Assembly (NCBI RefSeq): GCF_048159605.1
Contig: NZ_JBLREB010000005.1
Location: forward strand, 62,001-126,000
Direction of reading: 5' to 3'
Length of the DNA stretch: 64,000 nt
From: Ectobacillus polymachus
GTDB lineage: Bacteria > Bacillota > Bacilli > Bacillales > Bacillaceae_G
The translations under genes were made by a program, and so were the position numbers. Within the stretch, counting starts at the first letter, position 1, and each line of letters begins with the position of its first letter. Of the stretch, positions 17,416 to 27,436 are shown one piece after another. The notes beneath the pieces are model-generated. The model saw nothing but the letters and a program-made list of their open reading frames with translations, had not been told where the DNA came from and did no database searches.

Positions 17416-18447
17416 TCATACCTTATCTGCATCTTTTTTCGTTTCTACATCTAAAATATCCAGTAAAAACATAAAAATAGGAATACCTATAATTAACCCC
17501 CAAATTCCAAAAAAATGCTCGGAAAAAATAAGAATGATAAACGTGTAGAACATAGGTAGATTTGTCTTACTTGACATAAGCTTTGGATTTAACACATAGC
17601 CTTCAAGCATATGAAGAACTGTAATCATAATAATGACGTAGACAACATACATTACCCCTCCTATCATGTATGCAATCGTACATAATGGAATTAACGAAAA
17701 GAACACGCCTGCAACAGGAATTAGCCCTAGAAAGAAAATCATAAGACCTAAGCCTATCAGCTGTGGAAAATGCATAAAAGACAAAGCAATGACGCTTAAT
17801 AAACTATTCACAAAAGCAATCGCAAACTGTGCTTCTATCACTTTTCCGAAGGATCTGGCAAATCTTTCACCAAAATACTTTGTTTCTGTGTAGAAAACTG
17901 AAACCTTACTATGCTGAAAACGGTTGGTAAACTCTATAATTTTCGGTTTTTCTAACAGATAAATACAGCTTAAAACGAGTGAATAAAAGATAGAAAAGCC
18001 TAATTTACCAACATTTGTTGCATATCTGTACATATAATCAACAAATTGTGTTGTGTATCCAGACAGTCCTTCTTGCTTAATCGTTTCTATGATATACAGA
18101 ACAACGGGATCATTGGGTGGATGATTATAAAACGTCGTTAATTGCTTTACGAGTTGTATAATTTGCGAGGTAACAACTGGTAAGAATTTATAAATCACAA
18201 TGAATAATGCAAATGCCAGTGCGATATATAGTAAAGCCACTGTGAATTTACGATTTAGCGGGATAATTTTTTGAAGCCGTGATGAGATGAATTTATGTAG
18301 TCGATCCATTAAATAAGTAAAGATAAAGGTAAGTAAAATGAAATTTATCATGCTTCGTAGGCTGTACAAAAGGAGAGCTAAAAACAATAAAATTAAAATT
18401 CGTTGAAAGCCATAATTCTGGAGATATTTCCTTGTCCATGAGAACAA
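17416..18447 (-). CDS. AI-2E family transporter / permease (PerM-like)
   Basis: 343 aa, about eight membrane helices, AI-2E exporter family (PF01594). Conserved C-terminal features: LGLIPVAGVFFSLIP and the later LEGYVLNPKLMSSKTNLP. TTG start at 18447 with an upstream G-rich ribosome site (GAGAGGGCGG). It precedes pspA by about 100 nt and may be co-transcribed. Family members include quorum-signal and ion transporters; substrate unknown. A second paralog lies at 22.9 kb. Confidence 0.87.
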   Translation of the reverse strand: MFSWTRKYLQNYGFQRILILLFLALLLYSLRSMINFILLTFIFTYLMDRLHKFISSRLQKIIPLNRKFTVALLYIALAFALFIVIYKFLPVVTSQIIQLVKQLTTFYNHPPNDPVVLYIIETIKQEGLSGYTTQFVDYMYRYATNVGKLGFSIFYSLVLSCIYLLEKPKIIEFTNRFQHSKVSVFYTETKYFGERFARSFGKVIEAQFAIAFVNSLLSVIALSFMHFPQLIGLGLMIFFLGLIPVAGVFFSLIPLCTIAYMIGGVMYVVYVIIMITVLHMLEGYVLNPKLMSSKTNLPMFYTFIILIFSEHFFGIWGLIIGIPIFMFLLDILDVETKKDADKV

Positions 18448-18584
18448 TTGTTCATCCCGCCCTCTCTACCAACTAGTATTATATCATTCATATAAGTTAT
18501 TCTTATTACACACCAATAACTATAAATGATTTACTGTATAGAAACAATAAATCTGTAAATAATAAGAAGAAAAAGGATACGGCT

Positions 18585-18788
18585 ATGAAAACATTGCTTA
18601 TATCTATCGTACTATCTGCCGGCATGCTTAGTTTAATTTTGTTATTGGATCTAGTGCAGCAACAACCGCTAACATACTTTCTACATTCCTTACTAGGTGC
18701 AATACATAGAATGGAAACAGAGGATTATATACTTGGTACTTTGTTTCTTCTTTCATTTGTGTTTATTACGCGAAAGCGGCGAAAATAA
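18585..18788 (+). CDS. Small membrane protein, unknown
   Basis: 67 aa, two hydrophobic segments (residues 4-25 and 48-62) with a basic tail ITRKRRK. AAAAGGA lies about 9 nt upstream of ATG 18585. It sits between the leftward AI-2E gene and the convergent gerKB-like gene. No recognised family; could be a chance ORF, but the ribosome site and membrane topology support it. Confidence 0.5.
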   Translation: MKTLLISIVLSAGMLSLILLLDLVQQQPLTYFLHSLLGAIHRMETEDYILGTLFLLSFVFITRKRRK

Positions 18789-18821
18789 GGAAAGATACAT
18801 AATAGAAGATACTTTAAATAT

Positions 18822-19919
18822 CTATCGTGAAGCCAGTTTCTTTCGTATAATTGCAGTAAGCAGTAGGAGAAAAGGAATGATGATTTGAAGAGGTACATGT
18901 AAATAAAACGGAACAAACTTTAATCCTTCCTGAATATGGCTTTCATAATTTGAAGCAATCATAAGAGAACTAATCAGAATAATGATTCCAATTGGATAAA
19001 TAAGTGTATTCGGTGTTGATACTCGAAACAAATCACTAATACCAATTATGGCACAAAAAAAGAAGACAGAAATTTTCACAAATCCTAATATAATCATCAA
19101 AATAATAACAAGTGACTCTATGCGTTGTATAAATCCAGCAAAGTTAATATAACTTGCTGTCGTTAAAACCGGAAAAATCGCTCTTTGTTCCACATCTATG
19201 CCCACTATTGCCATATGCCGCAGCGCATCATTTGCTAAAAGAATACCGCTAACCAAGATGCCAATTAAGCCCACTTTCCCTGCTTGATTTTTATTTTGTA
19301 AATAAGGCAATAGCATGGTAAATGTTATCATTTCTCCGAAAGGAACCGTTAGTGTCTTAGGAAATATTTGTTTAAAAACGGGCATTAACCCATCTCCTAA
19401 GATTGGCTTTATATTATCTAAAGAAATAATACCACTTATTACTTCTACTGTGATGATACAATATAAAATCATTAAGTACATGAAAACAATGATTCCAATC
19501 GATCTAACAAACACTTCAAAACCTTTATAAACCCCATATATAATTACAATTACCATACAAAGTCCAAGTATGAAAGTCGACTCTTGCACATATGCAGATA
19601 CCATGAGCAGTTCTGAAAAGTCTCTTAGTAATCTTGATGCGATATACATGAAATACACGATATAGATGAATCCAACAATCCACCCAAGATACTTTCCCCA
19701 AATTTGGCGTACATATCCTGTAAGAGGAACAGTAGGGTATTTGTTAAACAACGCTACATAAGTAAGATAATTCACCATACCAAGCAATGCACTTATTAAT
19801 AATACAATCCATGCATCTTGTTTTGCAGGGGAAGCAACATCTAACAAGGAGGCACTCCCCAGTTCAAACATAACAATTAAGAAAATAAACTGAGTACCAC
19901 TTATTTTAATTCCTTTCAC
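18822..19919 (-). CDS. gerKB: Spore germination permease (GerAB/GerKB family)
   Basis: 365 aa, ten membrane helices, APC-superfamily permease subunit of a Ger germinant receptor in the spore inner membrane; this subunit is thought to bind the germinant. Start KISGTQFIFLIVMFELGSASLL is characteristic of the GerAB family, as is the VPLTGYVRQIWGKYLGWIVGFIYIVYF region. It is the third gene of the operon, 16 nt after gerKC. The order A-C-B is that of B. subtilis gerK rather than gerA; the symbol is assigned on that basis. Confidence 0.88.
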   Translation of the reverse strand: MKGIKISGTQFIFLIVMFELGSASLLDVASPAKQDAWIVLLISALLGMVNYLTYVALFNKYPTVPLTGYVRQIWGKYLGWIVGFIYIVYFMYIASRLLRDFSELLMVSAYVQESTFILGLCMVIVIIYGVYKGFEVFVRSIGIIVFMYLMILYCIITVEVISGIISLDNIKPILGDGLMPVFKQIFPKTLTVPFGEMITFTMLLPYLQNKNQAGKVGLIGILVSGILLANDALRHMAIVGIDVEQRAIFPVLTTASYINFAGFIQRIESLVIILMIILGFVKISVFFFCAIIGISDLFRVSTPNTLIYPIGIIILISSLMIASNYESHIQEGLKFVPFYLHVPLQIIIPFLLLLTAIIRKKLASR

Positions 19920-19935
19920 TTTACCATTCCTCTCA

Positions 19936-21129
19936 TTAAAAATGCTTTGTAGTCATTCCTGTGTGTTCCAAATCCATTTCTACTTTTACTGCAACATTAG
20001 CTTTCGAAAATAATTCATTCCATTTTCCCTTTACTTGTTTCCATGTCTTCGGATCTGATCGATACAGCACTTCTCCAAATCCAAAAATATCACTATGTAG
20101 AGTTTGAGCTTCTTGTATAGCTTGTTCAATATTTGTTTTCATCACATTTTCAGCTCGTTTTTGAATGTCATTTATAACAGTTTCTTTCGATATATCTTCT
20201 TTACACAAAGCCTCACTTAAATATCCACTTATAAAAACATTAATACCAATATCCGGTACATCACGTTTCATTTCTACCTTGATTTTTCGATTCGAATGGC
20301 TTACTAAAATCGATTGATATTGCTCCTTACTACCACAAGGTATTGTAATATTCATTGTTTTTAACTTATCAGACAGAATTGGAATCGTTTTTACTTTTTC
20401 ACCATCTAACCATCCAACCAATTTGCCATCATGAAAGATACCCATTCCGTTATAATACGTATGCGTACTTGTAATATGTTCTAGGTTACTTTTGGCTGAG
20501 CCAGTTTTTTTATCACCCTTTACACTTGCCCCACTTATTACAGGCTCACTGCCTGGACTTTTTAATTGAGATATTACTTTATATACAGTTACATTGTTGC
20601 CACCACCAAAAGTATCAGAAGTATTTTCCAATTTTCCTACAAGTGATTTACTCGGAATCTTATCAAACACAGGTATAATGTTAAGCAACTCATTAGCAGT
20701 TACATCTCGTGCAAGGATGATAGGAATACTCGTTCGAATTTTTGGTTCACGTTCGAATATATCCATGATTGGAGATATACCTTTTTTTGCAAGCGCTTCT
20801 CCTACTACAATTAAAGAAGTATGATAGTATAAATTTTTACGTGGTAATTTTAGTGCTGTTTCAACGACAGCTTCTGTTATCGTTTGACCGCTCCCTTTCA
20901 CATTGAGTGCTGCTAAATCACTTGCACCAGGTGATACATTCGTAGGAACTCCTCGAGGATTTACAAATTGAAGCGTCACATCATATAATTTAGCTTCTTC
21001 GTTATAATCAATACCCATAGCTACAACAATTGCTAATTGATTTAACTCTTTATAATTGGAACAACCAACTAGAAAGCTACTTACTATGAGAAGGAAGATA
21101 CTACTTTTTATTTTCCTGCTTAGGATCAT
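19936..21129 (-). CDS. gerKC: Spore germination lipoprotein (GerAC/GerKC family)
   Basis: 397 aa, lipoprotein subunit of the germinant receptor. The signal peptide ends in LVGC (Cys23), and the mature start SNYKELNQLAIVVAMGIDY matches the GerAC family, followed by LYHTSLIVVGEALAKKGI and the C-terminal domain with YRSDPKTWKQVKGKWNELFSKANVAVKVEM. It overlaps the gerKA coding sequence by 29 nt and precedes gerKB by 16 nt. Confidence 0.9.
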   Translation of the reverse strand: MILSRKIKSSIFLLIVSSFLVGCSNYKELNQLAIVVAMGIDYNEEAKLYDVTLQFVNPRGVPTNVSPGASDLAALNVKGSGQTITEAVVETALKLPRKNLYYHTSLIVVGEALAKKGISPIMDIFEREPKIRTSIPIILARDVTANELLNIIPVFDKIPSKSLVGKLENTSDTFGGGNNVTVYKVISQLKSPGSEPVISGASVKGDKKTGSAKSNLEHITSTHTYYNGMGIFHDGKLVGWLDGEKVKTIPILSDKLKTMNITIPCGSKEQYQSILVSHSNRKIKVEMKRDVPDIGINVFISGYLSEALCKEDISKETVINDIQKRAENVMKTNIEQAIQEAQTLHSDIFGFGEVLYRSDPKTWKQVKGKWNELFSKANVAVKVEMDLEHTGMTTKHF

Positions 21130-22672
21130 TACGTATATCTCCTCGGGTTTTATTTTGAGTTGATGCAGGAGAAGGTCTTTGTTTTAGCAAACTTGGTAAA
21201 GAAAGACGAATAAATACATCTTTCAATTCATTTATTCTTAATGGCGAGAGTGGGGCCATATACGGAACTCCAAATGAACGTATACTACACAAATGAAGGA
21301 CAACAGCAAGAATGCCTAGAATAATTCCATACAATCCAAGAAAGGCAGCAAGTAATAAAAAGAAAAATCGAAAGAGACGAGAGACCGTTGCCATGTTTTG
21401 ATTAGGTATCGTGAATTTTGCCAGCCCTGTAATGCTTACAATAATGACAACAATTGCTGAAACGATGCCAGCCTGTACAGCAGCTTGCCCTAGAATAAGG
21501 GCACCAACAATTGATAGTGTTTGTCCAACTACTCGAGGCATGCGAATACCCGCTTCATGCAAAATTTCAAAAACAAGTAGCATGACAAACATCTCTATAA
21601 CTTGTGGAAACGGAACTCCTTCACGCTGCAGAGCTACACTAATAAGTAACAGAGTCGGTATAAGACCTTGATGATGCGAAACAAGAGCTATGTAGATAGC
21701 TGGCAGGAATGTCGAGATAAAAAAAGAAAGAAATCGAAGGTTACGAATAAAGGTGGATATATATTGATTTCCATAATAGTCTTCAGAGATTTGAAAAAAT
21801 TGAATAAAGGTTGCTGGGCCTATTAACACAAAAGGAGTACCATGAACAAAAATCGCAATGCGCCCTTCTAATAAATTCCCAATTACTACATCGGGCCGTT
21901 CAGTGTTTAGTAAAGTAGGAAATAGATTGAGTGTATCGTCACGAAGATAGCTTTCTATATATGCTGATTCTAATACACCGTCAATATCGATTTGTTTTAA
22001 ACTCTTGTTTACCTTTTCAACTATTTCATTATTAGCTATCCCTTTGATATACATAAGTCCAACATTTGTTTGTGTTTCTTTACCGATATTGAATGTCTCG
22101 AGGCGAACATTAGGACTTTGCAATCTACTGCGAACAAGAGCTACATTCGTTCCATAATGTTCAGTAAAGCTATCCTTAGGTCCGCGAATGACTGTTTGTG
22201 TGCTTGATTCTGTTATTGCACGTGCCTCTATCTTAGTTGTATTAACTAATATTGCCTGGTTCCATCCGTTTATAAATACTGCAGTATCCCCAGCGAGAAT
22301 GGCGTTACTTACATCCTTCCAATTCTCACCTATTTTTACATTTGAAGCTGTAATAGCTTGTTTCATTTGCATGAAAGCCTTTTGTAGATTCTTACATTCT
22401 ATTTGCACGGAAAGTAAAGGTGAAATGACTGTTCGTTCGATGTGTTCTTCATCGGATATTCCTGAAATATGTACAACTACAGCGAATTCCTCTTCTCCCT
22501 TCATTGTAATCTTTCGAGTAATAATATCTTCACTATCACCCATAATGGTCTGTAACATTTCCATATTGGTATCCATTTGCTTCTGCAAGGGAGAAGTAGC
22601 TAAGCTTTTGTTTAACTCATTTTTGTTCTTATGTACACGACGAGTATGAAAGTTCAATTTTATTTTCACCAT
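21101..22672 (-). CDS. gerKA: Spore germination protein (GerAA/GerKA family)
   Basis: 523 aa. Soluble N-terminal domain (about 1-290) and four to five membrane helices in the C-terminal half, as in GerAA proteins, which form the channel-like subunit of germinant receptors. Recognisable motifs: ALVRSRLQSPNVRLETFNIG, DVVIGNLLEGRIAIFVHGTPFVLIGPATF, QREGVPFPQVIEMFVMLLVFEILHEAGIRMPRVVGQTLSIVGALILGQAAV region, and the PYMAPLSPLR end. The C-terminal tail is polar. First gene of the gerK-type operon; likely forespore-expressed (family knowledge, sigma-G), which the sequence does not show directly. Confidence 0.93.
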   Translation of the reverse strand: MVKIKLNFHTRRVHKNKNELNKSLATSPLQKQMDTNMEMLQTIMGDSEDIITRKITMKGEEEFAVVVHISGISDEEHIERTVISPLLSVQIECKNLQKAFMQMKQAITASNVKIGENWKDVSNAILAGDTAVFINGWNQAILVNTTKIEARAITESSTQTVIRGPKDSFTEHYGTNVALVRSRLQSPNVRLETFNIGKETQTNVGLMYIKGIANNEIVEKVNKSLKQIDIDGVLESAYIESYLRDDTLNLFPTLLNTERPDVVIGNLLEGRIAIFVHGTPFVLIGPATFIQFFQISEDYYGNQYISTFIRNLRFLSFFISTFLPAIYIALVSHHQGLIPTLLLISVALQREGVPFPQVIEMFVMLLVFEILHEAGIRMPRVVGQTLSIVGALILGQAAVQAGIVSAIVVIIVSITGLAKFTIPNQNMATVSRLFRFFFLLLAAFLGLYGIILGILAVVLHLCSIRSFGVPYMAPLSPLRINELKDVFIRLSLPSLLKQRPSPASTQNKTRGDIRNDPKQENKK

Positions 22673-22854
22673 CCAAAACTTAGGTTACTTACTCTCTAGA
22701 TTTCCACGGTTTTAATCCTTTTATGTAATAAACTTTCGTATTTCGTCCCATATAACAATCTCCCTCTTGAAATATGAAAAAGAAGTAGTTGATTTCAATT
22801 TGATTTGTTAAGCTTAAGCTTAGATTTAATAATTTGTGAAATGAAGGTGAGAGC

Positions 22855-23952
22855 ATGCCCCAAACGAAATTGTTCCGAATTGGTTATGGAATTTTACTCA
22901 TTTTCCTTATTATTTTTGTAGGAACAAAAATTAATTTTATTTTCCATCCCATTGGCGTCATCATTCAAACTCTATTTACTCCGTTTTTAGTTGCTGGTGT
23001 CTTGTACTACTTATTTCGCCCATTAGTTTCTTTTCTAGAATCTAAAAAAGTAAACAAATCTCTTGGAATCCTTCTTATTTATTTTGTAGCAGCTAGTATT
23101 ATTTTTCTTATCGTTTATAACCTCGGTCCTATTCTGCAAAAGCAGATGACCAGTCTCATAGATAATACGCCTTATTTATTAGATTCTGCACGTTTGAAAA
23201 TAATAGAACTACAACATGATGAATGGCTTAGCCGTTTTCAAACAAATGGCAAGTTAATCAATCTAACGGATCAAGTATATAAGTATCTATCCTATAGCTT
23301 AGCGAACATCGGAACAAATGTTGTGAACTTTATCGGTCTTATTACAAACATTGTAATGGTTTTGCTTATGGTTCCGTTTATCTTGTATTACATGCTAAAG
23401 GAAGGGGAAAATATTCCAAAACTAATTGTCCGTTTCCTTCCAAAATCACAGCGTGAAAATGGATACCAAATATTGCTTGATTTGGACAAAGCGCTTAGTT
23501 CTTATATTCAAGGACAAATTTTTATAAGTATGTGCGTAGGCATTATGCTATATATTGGGTATGTTATTATTGGCATCGATTATTCACTTGTTCTTGCCGT
23601 TGCCGCTATGCTAGTAAATGTTATTCCTTTTCTAGGACCCTTTATTGCTAGCGTTCCTGCTGTTATCGTTGCAATGCTCATGTCACCTGGAATGGTTGTA
23701 AAAGTATTGATTGTTGTAGTTATTGCACATCAAATCGAAGGAAATATTCTCTCACCACAAATTATGGGTCGCTCCTTATCCATTCATCCGCTAACGATTA
23801 TTTCATTGCTTCTCGTTTCAGGCAGTCTTGGCGGTGTTCTTGGACTCATACTAGCTATTCCAATCTATGCGGTTTTAAAAGTGATTGTCCACCATGCATT
23901 CCGTCTGTGGAAGCTTCGCAAGGATCAGAATGTTAATGGCCATGTAAAGTAA
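22855..23952 (+). CDS. AI-2E family transporter / permease
   Basis: 365 aa, about eight membrane helices. Family landmarks: PFLVAGVLYYLFRPLVSFLE near the N-terminus, NVIPFLGPFIASVPAVIVA, then the conserved HQIEGNILSPQIMGRSLSIHPLTII, and the terminal GLILAIPIYAVLKVIV. It is divergent from gerKA and stands alone. Substrate unknown. Confidence 0.88.
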   Translation: MPQTKLFRIGYGILLIFLIIFVGTKINFIFHPIGVIIQTLFTPFLVAGVLYYLFRPLVSFLESKKVNKSLGILLIYFVAASIIFLIVYNLGPILQKQMTSLIDNTPYLLDSARLKIIELQHDEWLSRFQTNGKLINLTDQVYKYLSYSLANIGTNVVNFIGLITNIVMVLLMVPFILYYMLKEGENIPKLIVRFLPKSQRENGYQILLDLDKALSSYIQGQIFISMCVGIMLYIGYVIIGIDYSLVLAVAAMLVNVIPFLGPFIASVPAVIVAMLMSPGMVVKVLIVVVIAHQIEGNILSPQIMGRSLSIHPLTIISLLLVSGSLGGVLGLILAIPIYAVLKVIVHHAFRLWKLRKDQNVNGHVK

Positions 23953-24042
23953 TATTACAAAAATGTAAAGTCATAATGATTCACATAACTATTCAGGACA
24001 AGAATGTTAAAATAGAATCGCCAAACTATTATTGTAAAAAAG

Positions 24043-24190
24043 ATAAAGTGAAACTTCCCTCGGTGGGGGTTTTCTTTCCCACCGAGGGTTAGCCCGACCA
24101 ATCGGACTTTTACGGGCAGCCCTACTCCACTAAGTATTCGATTTCTCTAATCCTTGAAGTTGGAGTCTTACTGCCCGTTAAAGCGGGATA
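24043..24190 (+). repeat. bcr1-like structured intergenic repeat, copy 1
   Basis: Begins ATAAAGTGAAACTTCCCTCG. It forms a hairpin CCCTCGGTGGG / CCCACCGAGGG, then AGCCCGACCAATCGG (short hairpin), and a long-range pair ACGGGCAG ... CTGCCCGT spanning about 65 nt. A second copy with the same layout lies at 43202-43361. Size (about 150 bp) and intergenic position resemble bcr1 repeats of the B. cereus group (assignment from memory). Confidence 0.75.
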
Positions 24191-24199
24191 AAAATCCTA

Positions 24200-24250
24200 C
24201 ATAAAGTGAAGCTTTCCTTAAGTAAGGGGGTTTCCCCCTTTTAAGGGGTA
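24200..24250 (+). repeat. Short hairpin related to the repeat start
   Basis: Begins CATAAAGTGAAGCTTTCC, echoing the ATAAAGTGAAACTTCCC start of the adjacent repeat, followed by AAGGGGG-ttt-CCCCCTT. It may be a truncated repeat end or terminator-like hairpin upstream of the ABC permease gene. Confidence 0.5.
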
Positions 24251-24351
24251 TGAAAGATTTGTCTTTACATTAGAAATGGACTAATCATCAATTCTGTGTA
24301 TCCTTCGCCCATACAATGTACACACCTTGATGAAACAAGGAGGAAAGCAAC

Positions 24352-26088
24352 GTGAAAGCAGCCTTATCATCAACGAAGCAAGAAAAACGATTCAGTTGGG
24401 CTGATATCGTAGTGCTATTATCTATCTTCGGATTATTGTATCTATTTATTCTGTTAGGAAAAGGAATGAAAGTACCTTTCACTCCTCAACAAACAATCGA
24501 CATTAACTTGTCCCCTGCTTTCTTACCCTATTATGCAGGTCGCTCCTTGCTGCGAATGTTTATAGCCTTTGGAGCTTCTCTACTTTTCACATTAGTGTAT
24601 GCAAAGATTGCTATTATGAATAAATGGACAGAACGTATTATGATTCCTATCATTGATGTTTTGCAATCTGTTCCAGTTCTTGGATTTTTATCTGCAACTG
24701 TAGCTGGATTTATGGCCTTATTTCCTAACAGTCTTCTCGGTGTAGAATGTGCATCTATTTTTGCAATTTTCACAGGTCAAGCTTGGAATATGACACTTAG
24801 CTTTTACTATTCCTTACGATCTGTACCTAAGGATTTATCTGAATTTACGAAAATGAGTCAATTAAGCCCTTGGATGCGCTTTACGAAGTTGGAGCTTCCT
24901 CATGCGACCATTGGACTCGTTTGGAACAGTATGATGTCATTTGGCGGCGGCTGGTTTTTCCTTGCGGCATCCGAATCCATTTCTGTTTTAAATAATAATA
25001 TTCAATTACCTGGAATCGGCTCTTACATGGCAACTGCCATAGCTGCCGGTGATATGAAAGCTATGTTTTATGCAATTATGACAATGATTATTCTTATTGT
25101 CTTGGTCGATCAATTATTTTGGCGCCCTGTTGTCACTTGGTCACAGAAATTCCGCAATGAACAGACGGCTTCTGTTTCAACCCAAACCTCTTGGGTCCTT
25201 ACTATTATTACACGTGCTAATTTTGTAAAAAAAATGAGTGATCGTTTTGATGAAGGACGAAAGGAATTACTATACCGAACTCGCAAAACATTAAATAAAG
25301 ATAAACTTCCCTCTCTGCCAAATATTATTAAAAAGCCAATAGTAAGTCGTATAGTTGGTTCAATTATTTTTCTAGTAATTATCATTTATGTCGGGGTCTA
25401 TTCTATTCAAGGTGTTAAATATATTTCATCACTAGGTCTAAAAGAAATGATGCATGTTGTGGGTCTTGGCTTATTAACAATGGGACGTGTCATTATATCG
25501 ACTGCTCTCGGAGCATTATGGACAATTCCTGTAGGCGTTGCAATTGGATTTAGTCCACGTTTATCTAGAATTGCACAACCAATTGTCCAAGTCCTATCTT
25601 CATTTCCAGCAAACATGGCATTTCCTTTCTTAACGATTCTTTATGTAAAATACAATGTCAATTTTGAAATAGGTGCCATACCTCTGATGATGCTAGGTAC
25701 GCAATGGTATATTTTATTTAACGTAATTGCTGGTGCAATGGCAATTCCGTCCGACCTTCGAGAAGCTTCAAAAATGACAAAATTATCTACAAGAAAGAAA
25801 TGGACAACTCTTATTCTTCCAGGTATTTTCCCTTATCTTGTAACCGGAGGGATTACTGCTAGCGGTGGGGCTTGGAATGCCAGCATTGTAGCAGAGATTG
25901 TCTCTTGGAAACAAAATACTCTCGTAGCTACTGGACTTGGTTCTTATATTACTCAAGCGACAACAGCAGGAAACTGGCCGCAAATTATTTGGGGGATTTT
26001 CGTTATGGCCTTACTGGTCGTAGTAGTGAATCGCTTTTTCTGGAGAAAAATGTATCATATTGCAGAAACGAAATATCATCTAGACTAG
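24352..26088 (+). CDS. ABC transporter permease, double-length (two fused permease domains)
   Basis: 578 aa containing two copies of a binding-protein-dependent permease domain. Each has an EAA-like loop: residues about 145-200 (SVPKDLSEFTKMSQLSPWMRFTKLELPHA) and about 460-500 (AIPSDLREASKMTKLSTRKKWTTLILPG). A charged linker of about 60 residues (near 285-335) joins them. The family is the nitrate/sulfonate/taurine/bicarbonate type. GTG start at 24352 with AAGGAGG upstream. The downstream ATPase starts 14 nt later. One polypeptide thus supplies the entire membrane channel. No substrate-binding protein gene is nearby. Confidence 0.9.
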   Translation: MKAALSSTKQEKRFSWADIVVLLSIFGLLYLFILLGKGMKVPFTPQQTIDINLSPAFLPYYAGRSLLRMFIAFGASLLFTLVYAKIAIMNKWTERIMIPIIDVLQSVPVLGFLSATVAGFMALFPNSLLGVECASIFAIFTGQAWNMTLSFYYSLRSVPKDLSEFTKMSQLSPWMRFTKLELPHATIGLVWNSMMSFGGGWFFLAASESISVLNNNIQLPGIGSYMATAIAAGDMKAMFYAIMTMIILIVLVDQLFWRPVVTWSQKFRNEQTASVSTQTSWVLTIITRANFVKKMSDRFDEGRKELLYRTRKTLNKDKLPSLPNIIKKPIVSRIVGSIIFLVIIIYVGVYSIQGVKYISSLGLKEMMHVVGLGLLTMGRVIISTALGALWTIPVGVAIGFSPRLSRIAQPIVQVLSSFPANMAFPFLTILYVKYNVNFEIGAIPLMMLGTQWYILFNVIAGAMAIPSDLREASKMTKLSTRKKWTTLILPGIFPYLVTGGITASGGAWNASIVAEIVSWKQNTLVATGLGSYITQATTAGNWPQIIWGIFVMALLVVVVNRFFWRKMYHIAETKYHLD

Positions 26089-26102
26089 AGGAGGAAGGTC
26101 AT

Positions 26103-27395
26103 ATGTCTCTCATTAAAGTACAGGATGTAACAAAGCTATATGAAAAAGAAAAATCGCAAAACAAAGTTGTGTTGGAAGATATTTCACTTGATATTCAAGA
26201 AGGCGAATATGTTAGTATCCTAGGTCCTTCAGGATCTGGAAAATCAACATTATTACGAATAATAGCTGGTCTAGTTCCCCCTTCTAAAGGAATCGTGCAA
26301 TATAATGGAGAAACGATCCATAATATCAATCCTGGATGTAGTATGGTCTTCCAATCCTTCGCACTTTTTCCATGGCTAACAGTAGAGGAAAATATTGAAC
26401 TCGGTTTAGAGAACTCTAATTTATCTGTAAAGGAAAAGAAAGAGAAGGTCGATGGAATCATTGAAATGATCGGGTTAGAAGGTTTCGAAAATGCCTATCC
26501 GAAGGAGCTATCTGGCGGTATGCGCCAACGCGTAGGAATTGGCCGAGCACTTGTAATGGAGCCAGACATTTTATTAATGGATGAACCGTTTTCTGCACTA
26601 GATGTACTGACTGCCGAAAACTTAAAAAATGATATTTTAGACCTTTGGTATGAGAAAAAAATCCCGACAAAATCTATTATTATGGTTACGCATAGTATTG
26701 AAGAAGCTGTATATATGTCAGATCGAGCTATTGTTCTATCACGTGATCCTGCTCACATTATTGCAGATATTTCTGTCATGCTTGAACGGCCTCGAGATAA
26801 AGAAAATCCAATGTTTGCAAGCATTGTCGACCATTTATACTCTCTTCTTACTCGAAGAGAAAAGAATATCACAGAAAAGAAAAATACGAATAAATGGCCA
26901 CAAATCCCTTCTACTGTACCAGGCGGAGCGCTTGCAGGATTTCTTGAGTTGTTGCAAGATTTAAATGAAGATACAATCGATTTGTATAAGCTAGCTGGAG
27001 ACGAACTTATGCTAGACCTAGAAGACTTCCTTCCACTCGTTGACTCTGCAGATTTATTAGGTTTTACCAATACAATGAATGGGGATATATCCTTAACAAA
27101 AATTGGTTATCAATTTGCAGAAAGCTCTGTACAAGAACGAAAGGATTTATTTAAACAGCAAATTTTGGAACGGATTCCGATGATGACAACCATTGTAAAT
27201 GTACTACATTCAAAAGCAAACAAAACAATGAACTGGGAGTTTTTCATTGAGATTTTGAACCAGCATTTTAATGCCGAAGAATCTGAGAAACAACTGGACG
27301 CTCTTATCGACTGGGGGCGCTATGCAGACTTATTTGATTATGATGAGGATACAAATCAACTGTTTATCGGAGATTTAGATGCTGAAGACGAATAG
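26103..27395 (+). CDS. ABC transporter ATP-binding protein with C-terminal AAA-associated domain
   Basis: 430 aa. N-terminal ABC ATPase (about 1-250): GPSGSGKST, Q-loop MVFQSFALFPWL, signature LSGGMRQR, Walker B ILLMDEPFSALD and H-loop TH. From about residue 285 a helical domain follows (VPGGALAGFLELLQDLNEDTIDLYKLAGDELMLDLEDFLP...), matching the AAA-associated C-terminal domain often fused to nitrate/sulfonate-type ATPases. The ATG at 26103 follows GAGGAGG; the frame is open upstream only because it overlaps the permease gene in another frame. Confidence 0.9.
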   Translation: MSLIKVQDVTKLYEKEKSQNKVVLEDISLDIQEGEYVSILGPSGSGKSTLLRIIAGLVPPSKGIVQYNGETIHNINPGCSMVFQSFALFPWLTVEENIELGLENSNLSVKEKKEKVDGIIEMIGLEGFENAYPKELSGGMRQRVGIGRALVMEPDILLMDEPFSALDVLTAENLKNDILDLWYEKKIPTKSIIMVTHSIEEAVYMSDRAIVLSRDPAHIIADISVMLERPRDKENPMFASIVDHLYSLLTRREKNITEKKNTNKWPQIPSTVPGGALAGFLELLQDLNEDTIDLYKLAGDELMLDLEDFLPLVDSADLLGFTNTMNGDISLTKIGYQFAESSVQERKDLFKQQILERIPMMTTIVNVLHSKANKTMNWEFFIEILNQHFNAEESEKQLDALIDWGRYADLFDYDEDTNQLFIGDLDAEDE

Positions 27396-27403
27396 GATAA
27401 AGA

Positions 27404-27436
27404 GGAAGCTGGCTCTCTATTAGAGTCAGCTTCTTT
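27404..27436. terminator. Terminator between ABC operon and kdpD-like gene
   Basis: GAAGCTGGCTCT-ctatt-AGAGTCAGCTTC followed by TTT; convergent genes on both sides. Confidence 0.8.

Noticed and set aside
25872..26102. Frame open upstream of the ABC ATPase start
   Set aside because: It overlaps the permease coding sequence in another frame and lacks a ribosome site; the ATG at 26103 has GAGGAGG.
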